The notes under the pieces are model-generated. The model did not search any database. It was not told the origin of the DNA and saw only the letters and a list, made by a program, of their open reading frames with translations. A program made the position numbers and the translations under genes. DNA of 64,000 nucleotides from JAHEDT01 sp963825615 (GTDB taxonomy: Bacteria > Desulfobacterota > Desulfuromonadia > Desulfuromonadales > BM103), in the NCBI GenBank assembly GCA_963825615.1, contig CAWGTV010000010.1:151491-215490 (forward strand). Reading direction: 5' to 3'. This document shows, one piece after another, positions 44,910 to 51,740 of the stretch (position 1 is the stretch's first letter; each line of letters begins with the position of its first letter).

Positions 44910-44980
44910 GGGTCAGGTCTACACATTCCACATTTTTTGCACAAAATGCATTTTTTGTGAAATGTGTAGACCTGTCCCCC
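44910..44980. repeat. Full copy of the ~70-bp palindromic repeat
   Basis: GGGTCAGGTCTACACATTCC ... GTGAAATGTGTAGACCTGTC with a central GCACAAAATGC-like core. The outer arms are complementary over about 20 bp, so a long hairpin can form. It lies between the PLD gene and cbcU. Confidence 0.85.
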
Positions 44981-44992
44981 TTCCCACGACAC

Positions 44993-45040
44993 GCCACGGA
45001 CTCCAAGGTTGCCGCGTCCCTCGTTTCGCGTTCCACGTCA
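44993..45040. repeat. GC-rich dispersed repeat, extended copy
   Basis: CGCCACGGACTCCAAGGTTG followed by CCGCGTCCCTCGTTTCGCG. A second extended copy at 57154-57190 reads GCCACGGATTCTAAGATTTCC then GCGACCCG. A weaker relative is at 54945-54980. About 45 bp in all, next to the palindrome at 44910-44980. Confidence 0.6.
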
Positions 45041-45046
45041 CAGCTG

Positions 45047-45597
45047 TTAACCCGACGACTCAGCCCCATGCAGATTCTTGTACAGATACGCCCAGATCCC
45101 CACCTGCTCGACGGTATAGAGCAGGATGCCGATGGTGATCACGGCGAGGAAGTTTTCCGGCAGCGTCGTTGAGACCAGGTAGAAGAGGTAGAAGATCGCC
45201 CGGCAGGGCAGATGGTGCCAGCGCACCACAGGACTGTCCCCGGTCGCCATGCGGATCAGCACGGGCACGATCACGGTGAAGCTGTAGCCGGTGATGGCCA
45301 GGTGGATGAGGATGGCCGGCGGCGGGCAGCCGAGGATCTGCAGCACCGGTTCCGGAAAGGTTGCGTAGAGGTTGAAGTCCTGGACCAGGAAGGCGGCGAC
45401 GCTGACCAACAGGAAGAGCAGCAATCCCCATAGTCCCTTGCGCGACAGGGCCTGCAGTTGCGGTAACGTCAGGCGCGGCGCGCTGCCGGTGAGTCATCAT
45501 CAGACCACGGCTTTTTCACTGCCAGCACAGACGCCTGAGAAATCTTCTCACTGTTCCTGCGCGGATTTTTGGGCATGATCTGGGTGCGGTATTTCAT
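45047..45597 (-). CDS. cbcU: Membrane subunit of a Cbc4-like quinol oxidoreductase, one frameshift
   Basis: About 183 residues. The ATG at 45597 behind AAGGAGGA reads MKYRTQIMPKNPRRNSEKIS. One missing base near 45473-45482 then leads to RLTLPQLQALSRKGLWGLLLFLLV and four or five hydrophobic helices ending LYTVEQVGIWAYLYKNLHG. Position after a cytochrome b and a heptahaem cytochrome c fits CbcU of the Geobacter Cbc4 complex. It lacks CxxCH and has few membrane His, so it is a structural subunit. Last gene of the operon. Confidence 0.7.
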
Positions 45598-45666
45598 GGC
45601 GTCCTCCTTGTCAACGGGTCGGTCCGCGGCGTCATCGCCGCATTGCGTTGCTGCGAGCGGCTCTCG

Positions 45667-46320
45667 TCACGTGGTGTGCGGATGTTCCTCACCCTCATCT
45701 TCCTCCCAGCCGGTCCACATCGGCTTTATATATGCCAGCGGCGTCTTGCCGAGCGTCGCCAGGTAGACGTGGGTGAAGAGAAACGCGCAGAGGCTGCACG
45801 CCAGCAGGAAGTGGATGGCGATGAGGATTTTCAGCCCGCCGACCAGCAGCACCAGGTCTCTCATCGGGCTGACGTTGGTCAGCAGCAGACCGGTCAGGCT
45901 GACCAGCGGCACCAGAATGAACATGATGGCCAGATACGCCGATTTCTGCATCGGGTTGAACTTGCTCTCCGGCGTCGCGTGGTGAGGGTTCGCCCAGCCG
46001 AGGAAGTAGGTCAGCAGGTAGAACTTGGCCTGGCGTAGCAGGCCGGTCTGCAGGTCGTCCTTGCTCGGCACGTACACCTTGAAGATGCTGCGGCTGACCA
46101 GGGCGTAGTAGACGAACCAGAGCGTGAATGAGAAGGTCACCACCAGGCCGGCCACGTTGTGCAGCAGGATGGCGGACTTGTAGTTGGCAAAGAGGTGCAC
46201 GTGCTCCGGGAAGCGGATCTGCACGGCGGTGATGCACAGGGTGATGATCCCCAGGGCGTTCAGCCAATGCCAGATGCGGACCGGGGTCGGCTGCAGGTAG
46301 ATTCTGTGTTTCGTTGTCAT
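45667..46320 (-). CDS. cbcT: Di-haem cytochrome b subunit of a Cbc4-like quinol oxidoreductase
   Basis: 217 residues with four main membrane helices of the cytochrome b561/hydrogenase-b type. Likely haem-ligand His are in VRIWHWLNALGI, HVHLFANYKSAILLHNVAGL and KILIAIHFLLACSLCAFLFTHVY. It would oxidise menaquinol and pass electrons to the cytochrome c subunit encoded just upstream (3 bp gap). GAGGAGAAATAGCC gives a good ribosome-binding site. Matches CbcT in order and type. Confidence 0.82.
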   Translation of the reverse strand: MTTKHRIYLQPTPVRIWHWLNALGIITLCITAVQIRFPEHVHLFANYKSAILLHNVAGLVVTFSFTLWFVYYALVSRSIFKVYVPSKDDLQTGLLRQAKFYLLTYFLGWANPHHATPESKFNPMQKSAYLAIMFILVPLVSLTGLLLTNVSPMRDLVLLVGGLKILIAIHFLLACSLCAFLFTHVYLATLGKTPLAYIKPMWTGWEEDEGEEHPHTT

Positions 46321-46322
46321 GG

Positions 46323-47381
46323 CTATTTCTCCTCGTGCTTGCGGTTTTTACGGGTCAGGAAACGCAAGGTGCCGTGTCCGATCGGCATGACCAGACCCCC
46401 GGCCAGGATCACCAGGCCGACGTAATTGAGGGCGCTGCTGCGCGTGGAACCGACCATGTAGAAATCAGGGGTTCCGTACAGGGCATCGAGGATCGCCCCT
46501 TGCTCTACCGCGACGCGCTGGAAGCTGCCGTCGCGCTCAGCCAGCGACAGGTAGCTGACCTGGCGGGCGGCCGGCCCGGAGGCATGGCAGAAGGAGCAGT
46601 CCCAGCGATCATTCTGGGTGCGAAAATCATGGCTGACATGCTCCGGGGTCATCATCCCCTGCAGGCGCAGCTGCTTGTTCTCGGGGTCGAGGTTGAACAT
46701 GCGCAGCTCAGCCAGCGAGATGTAGCCGTCGGCGTTGCGGTCGACCAGCTCCTCGATCGGCCGGTCGCCGGCATGCGCGCTCAGCTCATCAAAGGAAGCG
46801 AGCTCGAAGTTACCGAACAGCGAGCCGCTCTGCCGCTTGATGATGTAGAGGCTGATGACGAACTCCGGTGACGGTGTATGGCAGGTGATACAAGGCAGCG
46901 CACTGATGTGCAGGTCCGCCTGGGGGAGCCACTCGGCATGCCTGTCCTGCATCGCGGCGTGTGCGTGGCACCCCGAGCACGGCAGGTTCATGTCGCGCCC
47001 TGATACGGCAGTCGGGCCGAGTGCCCTGTGCGGGTTGTGGCAGTCGCTGCAGCTGGCATTATCGGCATGTTCGCTACGTAAATATTCCTGGCTGATGCCG
47101 TCATGACACTCGATGCATTCGGCCTTGGACGGCGTCAGGCCGTCATCCGGGTGGGCCTCGGTGATCGTGGCATGGCAGGCAGGACAGCCGAGTTCGGCAT
47201 GGGCAGTGTTGTCGAAGGTCAGTGTATTGATCGTCAACGTTTCCCCGACCACGCTGCTATCGCCGTGGCACTCCTGGCAATCTGGACTGTCCAGGGCGAG
47301 CCCCGGGGTCGCTATGCACCCCAGGAGAAGGAGCAGCAGCAAGGCGGCCGGCGTGATGTTGTCTAGTCTTGGCATGAACAT
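46323..47381 (-). CDS. cbcS: Seven-haem c-type cytochrome subunit of a Cbc4-like quinol oxidoreductase
   Basis: 352 residues. Signal peptide (about 1-27, MPRLDNITPAALLLLLLLGC), then seven CxxCH sites: CQECH, CPACH, CIECH, CSDCH, CSGCH, CITCH and CSFCH. An EF-hand-like stretch lies in between (DRNADGYISLAEL). A C-terminal membrane helix (LNYVGLVILAGGLVMPIGHGTLRFLTR) anchors it facing the periplasm. Haem number, anchor and neighbours match CbcS, which receives electrons from the quinol-oxidising cytochrome b. I use the ATG at 47381 behind AAGGGG; the frame to 47483 runs through the upstream gene's end. Confidence 0.85.
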   Translation of the reverse strand: MFMPRLDNITPAALLLLLLLGCIATPGLALDSPDCQECHGDSSVVGETLTINTLTFDNTAHAELGCPACHATITEAHPDDGLTPSKAECIECHDGISQEYLRSEHADNASCSDCHNPHRALGPTAVSGRDMNLPCSGCHAHAAMQDRHAEWLPQADLHISALPCITCHTPSPEFVISLYIIKRQSGSLFGNFELASFDELSAHAGDRPIEELVDRNADGYISLAELRMFNLDPENKQLRLQGMMTPEHVSHDFRTQNDRWDCSFCHASGPAARQVSYLSLAERDGSFQRVAVEQGAILDALYGTPDFYMVGSTRSSALNYVGLVILAGGLVMPIGHGTLRFLTRKNRKHEEK

Positions 47382-47412
47382 ATCGATCCCCTTTTTCCGG
47401 TTGGTCGAGCCT

Positions 47413-47661
47413 TCAGCGCAGCAGATCCCTGAGAGGTCGCGGCCGCTGTTCGTTGATGTCGTAAATGAGCTGTCGGATGGCATCGAGCGCCGCGAAGACC
47501 TGGAACACCACGATGATGCCGCAGTAGCCGAGGAAGAAGCGGATCGTCAGGCCGCTGATCCCTTCCATCACGTCCATGCTCAGCCAGGTGGCGATCATGG
47601 CCGCCCCGTACAGGGCCAGGCTTGCCGCCCACAGAGCCAGTAGTTTCAGTCCGATTTTCAT
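47413..47661 (-). CDS. Small membrane protein of the cytochrome operon
   Basis: 82 residues with two helices (LKLLALWAASLALYGAAMIATWL and TIRFFLGYCGIIVVFQVFAALDAI) and a basic tail (NEQRPRPLRDLLR). Perfect AGGAGG ribosome-binding site. It sits between the small paralog gene and the heptahaem cytochrome. Unknown family; probably an accessory subunit or assembly factor of the complex. Confidence 0.72.
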   Translation of the reverse strand: MKIGLKLLALWAASLALYGAAMIATWLSMDVMEGISGLTIRFFLGYCGIIVVFQVFAALDAIRQLIYDINEQRPRPLRDLLR

Positions 47662-47702
47662 AATATCCTCCTTGCGGGTTCACCCGTGCTTGAGCAGGGT
47701 GG

Positions 47703-47949
47703 TTACTCCTCGCTGGGTATGTTCACCTTGGCCGGACTTTTGTCGCCGGCAAATAGTGACTTCATCATGCCGATGACCAGGAACACGGCCGGCATCAGCT
47801 GCATGATCACGATCAGCGAGCACATGCCGAGGAATATCCACACGAGGAACATACTGGTATCTTCTCTGGCACCCGTCGCGGCCATGAGATTCGAGACAAG
47901 GCCGAACTGGGATCGCCATAACCATCAGAATCGTCAGTTTGCTTTTCAT
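47703..47949 (-). CDS. Small membrane protein with QLMPAV motif, one frameshift
   Basis: About 81 residues. Start at 47949 behind GGAGA. The signal-like N-terminus (MKSKLTILMVMAIP) is split from the rest by one extra base near 47907. After correction it continues NLMAATGAREDTS, then the helix MFLVWIFLGMCSLIVIMQLMPAVFLVIGMMKSLF and a charged tail. It is a paralog of the gene at 48454-48678: both have an exported N-terminus and the QL-x-PAV...KS-x-F helix end. Function unknown. Confidence 0.65.
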
Positions 47950-47990
47950 CGTCATTCTCCTTTGCAGGCCGAGTCAGCCTGAGATAGGTG

Positions 47991-48449
47991 TCAGTGAGCA
48001 CACACCGGCGTCCCGGCGGGGCGTATGCGTTTGCAGGCGCAAGCAACGGCCAGCTGCAGTTCGTCCCACCCCGCGGCACAAACCGGTCGGTGGGTGCGAT
48101 AAAAAATCCCCTGCTGCCGCATCTTGAGCTCGTCCGACCACGAGAGATCGTCTGCGACCAGGATGATCGTCGCATGAGGGTTGCAGCTTTTCAGCAGCGG
48201 CACGAGGGCCGCCAGCGTCAGCTCCTCCTCGAGCCCGTCAGCGAGGACCACGACCGGCCGGCCACCACGCATCAGGCTCTCCATCAGGCAGGCCGCCGAC
48301 CCGGTGGTTTCGACTTCACCATCCCCAGCAATCAGCATCCGGGCGATACGCAGGCGGCTGGTGTAGTCTTTGTGCGCGATGATGAGTTTCGTTGCCGACA
48401 TGGCGTCCTTGCCTCCCTGCGTCTGTGTCGATCTGCGACCTTGCGACAT
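47991..48449 (-). CDS. Degenerate response-regulator receiver-like protein
   Basis: About 137-153 residues of a CheY-like fold: KLIIAHKDYTSRLRIARML, then RPVVVLADGLEEELTLAALVPLLKSCNPHATIILVADDLSWSDELKMRQQGIFYRTHRPV. The first acidic pair is replaced by His-Lys-Asp and the C-terminal Lys by Arg, so phosphorylation is doubtful. Two starts are possible: 48449 (5 bp after the upstream stop) or 48401 behind GGAGG. It lies between the two paralogous small membrane protein genes in the cytochrome operon, so it is probably a docking or regulatory partner. Confidence 0.65.
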   Translation of the reverse strand: MSQGRRSTQTQGGKDAMSATKLIIAHKDYTSRLRIARMLIAGDGEVETTGSAACLMESLMRGGRPVVVLADGLEEELTLAALVPLLKSCNPHATIILVADDLSWSDELKMRQQGIFYRTHRPVCAAGWDELQLAVACACKRIRPAGTPVCAH

Positions 48450-48453
48450 AGCC

Positions 48454-48678
48454 TCAGCTCTCCTGTTTCTTTTCGCCGCCGAAGAAGACCGACTTGACCA
48501 GGGTGCCCAACAGCAGGACCGCCGGGACCAGCTGGATGGCGATGATGGCGGAGACGAAGGCAAAGAACACGGTGCGCATCGGCTCGGTACCGACAGAAGC
48601 ACCTCCGGCCAGGGGGATGATAGCTGTTCCGGTGGCCACGATGATGATGATCAATGTGCTCCATACTCTTGATTTCAT
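48454..48678 (-). CDS. Small membrane protein with QLVPAV motif, first gene of the cytochrome operon
   Basis: 74 residues. Signal-like N-terminus (MKSRVWSTLIIIIVATGTAIIPLAGGAS) and a helix TVFFAFVSAIIAIQLVPAVLLLGTLVKSVF, then a charged tail. AAGGAGG ribosome-binding site. Paralog of the 47703-47949 protein. A sigma-54 promoter lies ~43 bp upstream. Function unknown; conserved motif ...QL-x-PAV...K-S-x-F. Confidence 0.72.
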   Translation of the reverse strand: MKSRVWSTLIIIIVATGTAIIPLAGGASVGTEPMRTVFFAFVSAIIAIQLVPAVLLLGTLVKSVFFGGEKKQES

Positions 48679-48720
48679 GACTGCCTCCTTGGTTGGTTGG
48701 GATATCTTGTCTTACTGTTG

Positions 48721-48736
48721 AGCAACCGCCATACCA
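48721..48736 (-). promoter_or_regulatory. Sigma-54 promoter of the cytochrome (cbc-like) operon
   Basis: Minus strand TGGTATGGCGGTTGCT: GG at -24 and GC at -12 exactly ten bases apart, matching TGGCACG-N4-TTGCW at nine of eleven defined positions. Predicted start near 48711, giving a ~33-base leader before the 48678 start. Activator sites lie 85 bp further upstream. Confidence 0.75.
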
Positions 48737-48821
48737 AGCATGAGGACTCCGTATATCTCTTATTTATTCAATTATTTCAGATATTTGCGAACATAAATTA
48801 GAGACACTCGGCTGGACGGAA

Positions 48822-48877
48822 TTCCTGAGGCGCAGGAAAGAGTCCTGCCGGACAGGAAGATTACACTCAGGCAGGAA
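48822..48877. promoter_or_regulatory. Enhancer (UAS) array: TTCCTG-N5-CAGGAA palindromes at 20-bp spacing
   Basis: Site 1 TTCCTGAGGCGCAGGAA (48822-48838, perfect arms). Site 2 GTCCTGCCGGACAGGAA (48842-48858, one mismatch). Site 3 is a half site CAGGAA (48872-48877). Centres are about 20 bp apart, two helical turns, all on one face. Position and form fit an enhancer for a sigma-54 activator. A matching pair precedes the Hsp20-AAA gene (50279-50315). Confidence 0.7.
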
Positions 48878-48898
48878 TGCCCGCTGCGACCAGGGAGG

Positions 48899-50122
48899 TC
48901 AGTGGAGGACGATACGGTGTTTCTTCAGCAAGGAGTAGAGACGTGAACGTGAGAGCCCGGCGAGCTGGCAGGCCTGGTGGACGTTCTGCCCGGCATGGTG
49001 CGCAAGTGCGGCCAGATACTGTTGCTCGGCCTGGTGGAAGACGTGGCTGCGAAAATCCTGCAGGCAGGGAAGCTCCTCCGCACTGGCGGTTTGTTGATCG
49101 CAGGTGGCATGCGACGCAGCGAGGGACGCCTTGGCAACCTGGATGCGTAGCGCCTGCGGCAGGTGCTTGGCAAACAGGGTTGGCTCGTGTCGTGCCATGA
49201 AGAGCGCCTGCTCCAGCGTGTTGATCAGTTCGCGGACGTTACCGGGCCAGGGGTAAAGCTCCAGGGTGCGATGGAACTCGGGGCTCAGACGCTTCGTGGT
49301 GAAGCCGTGTCTGGTACACAGACGGTCGATGTGGTAACGGGCCAGGGCCTGGATGTCCTCGCTTCGGTTGCGCAGGGGCGGCAAGGCGATCAGGTACGAC
49401 CGCAAGCGGTACAGCAGGTCCTGGCGGAACTGGCCGCTGGTCACGCTCTGTTCCAGGTCACGGTTGGTCGCCGCGACCAGGCGAAAGTCGCTTTCGACCT
49501 CGGCATGATGGCCGATCGGGCGGAAACGATGCTCCTGGAGCACGCGCAGAAAGGCCTTCTGCAGGGTCGGCGAGAGCTCCCCCACTTCATCAAGAAAAAG
49601 CGTGCCGCAGTGGGCTTGGCGAATCAGACCCGCACAGCTCTGGTCGGCACCAGTAAAGGAGCCCTTTTCATGTCCGAACAGCAGGCTGCCGACGATCGTT
49701 TCCGGCAGCACAGTACAATCAACCGCCACGAAATTGCCCTGCGCCCGGGAGCTGTGCTTGTGGATGGCCCGGGCAAACAACTCTTTACCGGTTCCGGTCT
49801 CACCACAGAGCAGGACGCTGGCATCGGTGGCCGCAGCCTCCCTTAACGCCCCGATGCAGGCGAGCAGCGGCTGGCTGCTGCCAACGATCTCTTCGAAAGG
49901 ATCGGGTCGTCGAGACCCGCTGCGTGCAGTGCGCGCTTCGCGGACCGAGCATATATCAAGCAGACCGTCGGAAATGCGTACGTCGATCTCACTTGCGCTG
50001 ACCCCGGGGAGTTCGACGGTCACGTAGAGCCGCCCTTCCTCTTCGACCACATCGACCAGAGATGACGTGGACAGACCTGCCCGGATTGCCTGCGGTGTAA
50101 GCTCTGGATGTTTGACTGACAT
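48899..50122 (-). CDS. Sigma-54 activator with Hsp20-like N-terminal domain
   Basis: 407 residues. Residues ~20-65 resemble an Hsp20/ArsA_HSP20 strand set (LVDVVEEEGRLYVTVELPGVSASEIDVRISDGLLDI). The AAA+ domain (about 75-320) has GETGTGKELFARAIH, a GSFTGAD loop (GAFTGA variant) and LFLDEVGELSPTLQ. A Fis-type HTH ends the protein (NVHQACQLAGLSRSRLYSLLKKH). It is not a response regulator: no receiver is present. Start at 50122 behind GAGG; the frame to 50191 would use TTG inside the -24 element of a sigma-54 promoter. It very likely drives the cytochrome operon. Confidence 0.85.
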   Translation of the reverse strand: MSVKHPELTPQAIRAGLSTSSLVDVVEEEGRLYVTVELPGVSASEIDVRISDGLLDICSVREARTARSGSRRPDPFEEIVGSSQPLLACIGALREAAATDASVLLCGETGTGKELFARAIHKHSSRAQGNFVAVDCTVLPETIVGSLLFGHEKGSFTGADQSCAGLIRQAHCGTLFLDEVGELSPTLQKAFLRVLQEHRFRPIGHHAEVESDFRLVAATNRDLEQSVTSGQFRQDLLYRLRSYLIALPPLRNRSEDIQALARYHIDRLCTRHGFTTKRLSPEFHRTLELYPWPGNVRELINTLEQALFMARHEPTLFAKHLPQALRIQVAKASLAASHATCDQQTASAEELPCLQDFRSHVFHQAEQQYLAALAHHAGQNVHQACQLAGLSRSRLYSLLKKHRIVLH

Positions 50123-50174
50123 GTCTGCCTCACCACTGGATACGCTCAGATTGAGCCGATGCACTCTTATCTTG

Positions 50175-50190
50175 AGCAGGAGCTGTGCCA
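50175..50190 (-). promoter_or_regulatory. Sigma-54 promoter of the Hsp20-AAA activator gene
   Basis: Minus strand TGGCACAGCTCCTGCT: GG and GC ten bases apart, nine of eleven consensus positions. Predicted start near 50165, leader about 43 bases. The UAS at 50279-50315 lies 88 bp upstream. Confidence 0.75.
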
Positions 50191-50278
50191 AAACGGGTTG
50201 TCAGTGAAAAGTCGTAGTGAAAACAGGTAGTTAATTATGAAACATGGTCTTGCAAAAACCACCGCTGTGCTGCATTTT

Positions 50279-50315
50279 TTCCTGTCAAACAGGAATTATT
50301 CCTGTTGCAGTAGAG
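50279..50315. promoter_or_regulatory. Enhancer (UAS) pair upstream of the Hsp20-AAA gene
   Basis: TTCCTGTCAAACAGGAA (50279-50295, perfect arms) and a left half site TTCCTG (50299-50304) with a degenerate right arm. Centres 20 bp apart. Same motif, same spacing and nearly the same distance from the promoter as at 48822-48877. Confidence 0.7.
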
Positions 50316-50327
50316 AAATGCGCAGCG

Positions 50328-51740
50328 TCAGCGATTGCGGGTGACGTCGTGTTTCTTCATAAGGGCATAGAGGCGGGACTGGGAGAGGCCGGAGAGGAGA
50401 CAGGCCTCGGCGATGTTCTGCTCGGCGAGCGCCAGCAGGTCGTGCAGGTAGTTCTTTTCGGCCTCGTGATAGACCGCATCACGATAATCGTGAAGTTTCG
50501 GCAGATTGCGGATGGTGCCGTTGCCGAGTGTGATATCGAAAACGTGGTCCTGGACGACCGCTGCGCGGGCCACTTCGACGCGGATCGCCGTCGGCAGATG
50601 TTTGGGAAAGAGGGTCGATTCATAGCGGGCCGCCGCCAGTGTCTGCTCCATGCTATGGACAAATTCACGAACATTGCCCGGCCAGTGATAGGCCCGCAAT
50701 GTGCCGATAAAATCCGGCGAGAAGCCTTTGGGCGGCAAGTCGTAGCGGCCGCAGAAACGATCGGCGTAAAAGCGCGCCAGCAATGGCATGTCCTCTGGCC
50801 GCTCACGCAGGGGTGGCAGATCGATGGTGTAGGTGCGCAGGCGAAAGAGGAGATCTTCGCGGAACTGACCGTCTCGAACCATCTGGTCGAGGTTGCGGTT
50901 GGTCGCCGCGACCAGGCGAAAGTCGCTGTCGATCTCGCGGCTGGCGCCTAGCGGCCGAAAACGGCGCTCCTGCAATACGCGCAAAAAGGCCTTCTGCAGG
51001 GTCAGCGGCAGTTCGCCGACTTCATCGAGGAAGAGCGTGCCGCAGTGGGCCTGGCGCACCAAGCCGTCGCGGGCTTTCTCTGCACCGGTAAAGGAGCCTT
51101 TTTCATGGCCGAACAGCAGGCTCTCAACCAACGTCTCCGGCAGGGCCGTACAGTCCACCACGACAAAGTTACCGCGCGTGCGCAGGCTGTTCTCATGAAC
51201 GGCACGGGCGAACAACTCTTTACCAGTGCCGGTCTCCCCGGTAATGAAGACGTTGACGTCGCTGCCGGCCGCCTGGGCAATCATGTCCAGGCAGGCCTGC
51301 AGTTTCGGGCTATCGCCGATGATCTGCGGGCGTTTGAGCGCGGAGACGGTCTGCTTCGCCCTGACCGCCTGCTTCTCCTGTCGGTACTGCAGGGCCCGCT
51401 CGAGAGCGAGGCGGATCTCCTTGGCCGTTGAGCTCTTTTCGATATAATCCCATGCCCCGCTCTTGATGGCCAGTTCCGCGCCGCAGGGATCACCAAAGCC
51501 GGTAATGATGATAACTTCGGGAGCCGGCGTAAGAGCCTGAAGCCTGGGCAGCAGGTCGAGGCCATTGCCATCGGGGAGATGCACGTCAAGGAAGATCACG
51601 TCGCAACGCAGGGCGGTCGCCTTCTTCTGGCCGTCGTGCAGGGTCATTGCGCACACGGCATGGTGTCCACTGTGCTCCACGAGCCCGGCCAAAGTGGCAC
51701 ACATCAGGTCGTCATCATCGATGATCAGGACGTCTGCCAT
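50328..51740 (-). CDS. NtrC-type sigma-54 response regulator
   Basis: 470 residues. Receiver (about 1-120) with IIDDDD, phospho-Asp in CDVIFLDVHLPDGNG and Lys in WDYIEKSS. AAA+ domain with GETGTGKELFARAVH, GSFTGAEKA and LFLDEVGELPLTLQ. Fis-type HTH NIAEACLLSGLSQSRLYALMKKH. It overlaps the hybrid kinase gene by 16 bp, so they form a two-component pair. Its recognition helix is nearly the same as that of the Hsp20-AAA activator, suggesting shared target sites. Confidence 0.92.
   Translation of the reverse strand: MADVLIIDDDDLMCATLAGLVEHSGHHAVCAMTLHDGQKKATALRCDVIFLDVHLPDGNGLDLLPRLQALTPAPEVIIITGFGDPCGAELAIKSGAWDYIEKSSTAKEIRLALERALQYRQEKQAVRAKQTVSALKRPQIIGDSPKLQACLDMIAQAAGSDVNVFITGETGTGKELFARAVHENSLRTRGNFVVVDCTALPETLVESLLFGHEKGSFTGAEKARDGLVRQAHCGTLFLDEVGELPLTLQKAFLRVLQERRFRPLGASREIDSDFRLVAATNRNLDQMVRDGQFREDLLFRLRTYTIDLPPLRERPEDMPLLARFYADRFCGRYDLPPKGFSPDFIGTLRAYHWPGNVREFVHSMEQTLAAARYESTLFPKHLPTAIRVEVARAAVVQDHVFDITLGNGTIRNLPKLHDYRDAVYHEAEKNYLHDLLALAEQNIAEACLLSGLSQSRLYALMKKHDVTRNR

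Noticed and set aside
50123..50191. Longer N-terminus for the Hsp20-AAA activator using TTG at 50191
   Set aside because: This stretch overlaps the sigma-54 promoter and has no ribosome-binding site, while ATG 50122 has GAGG at good spacing.
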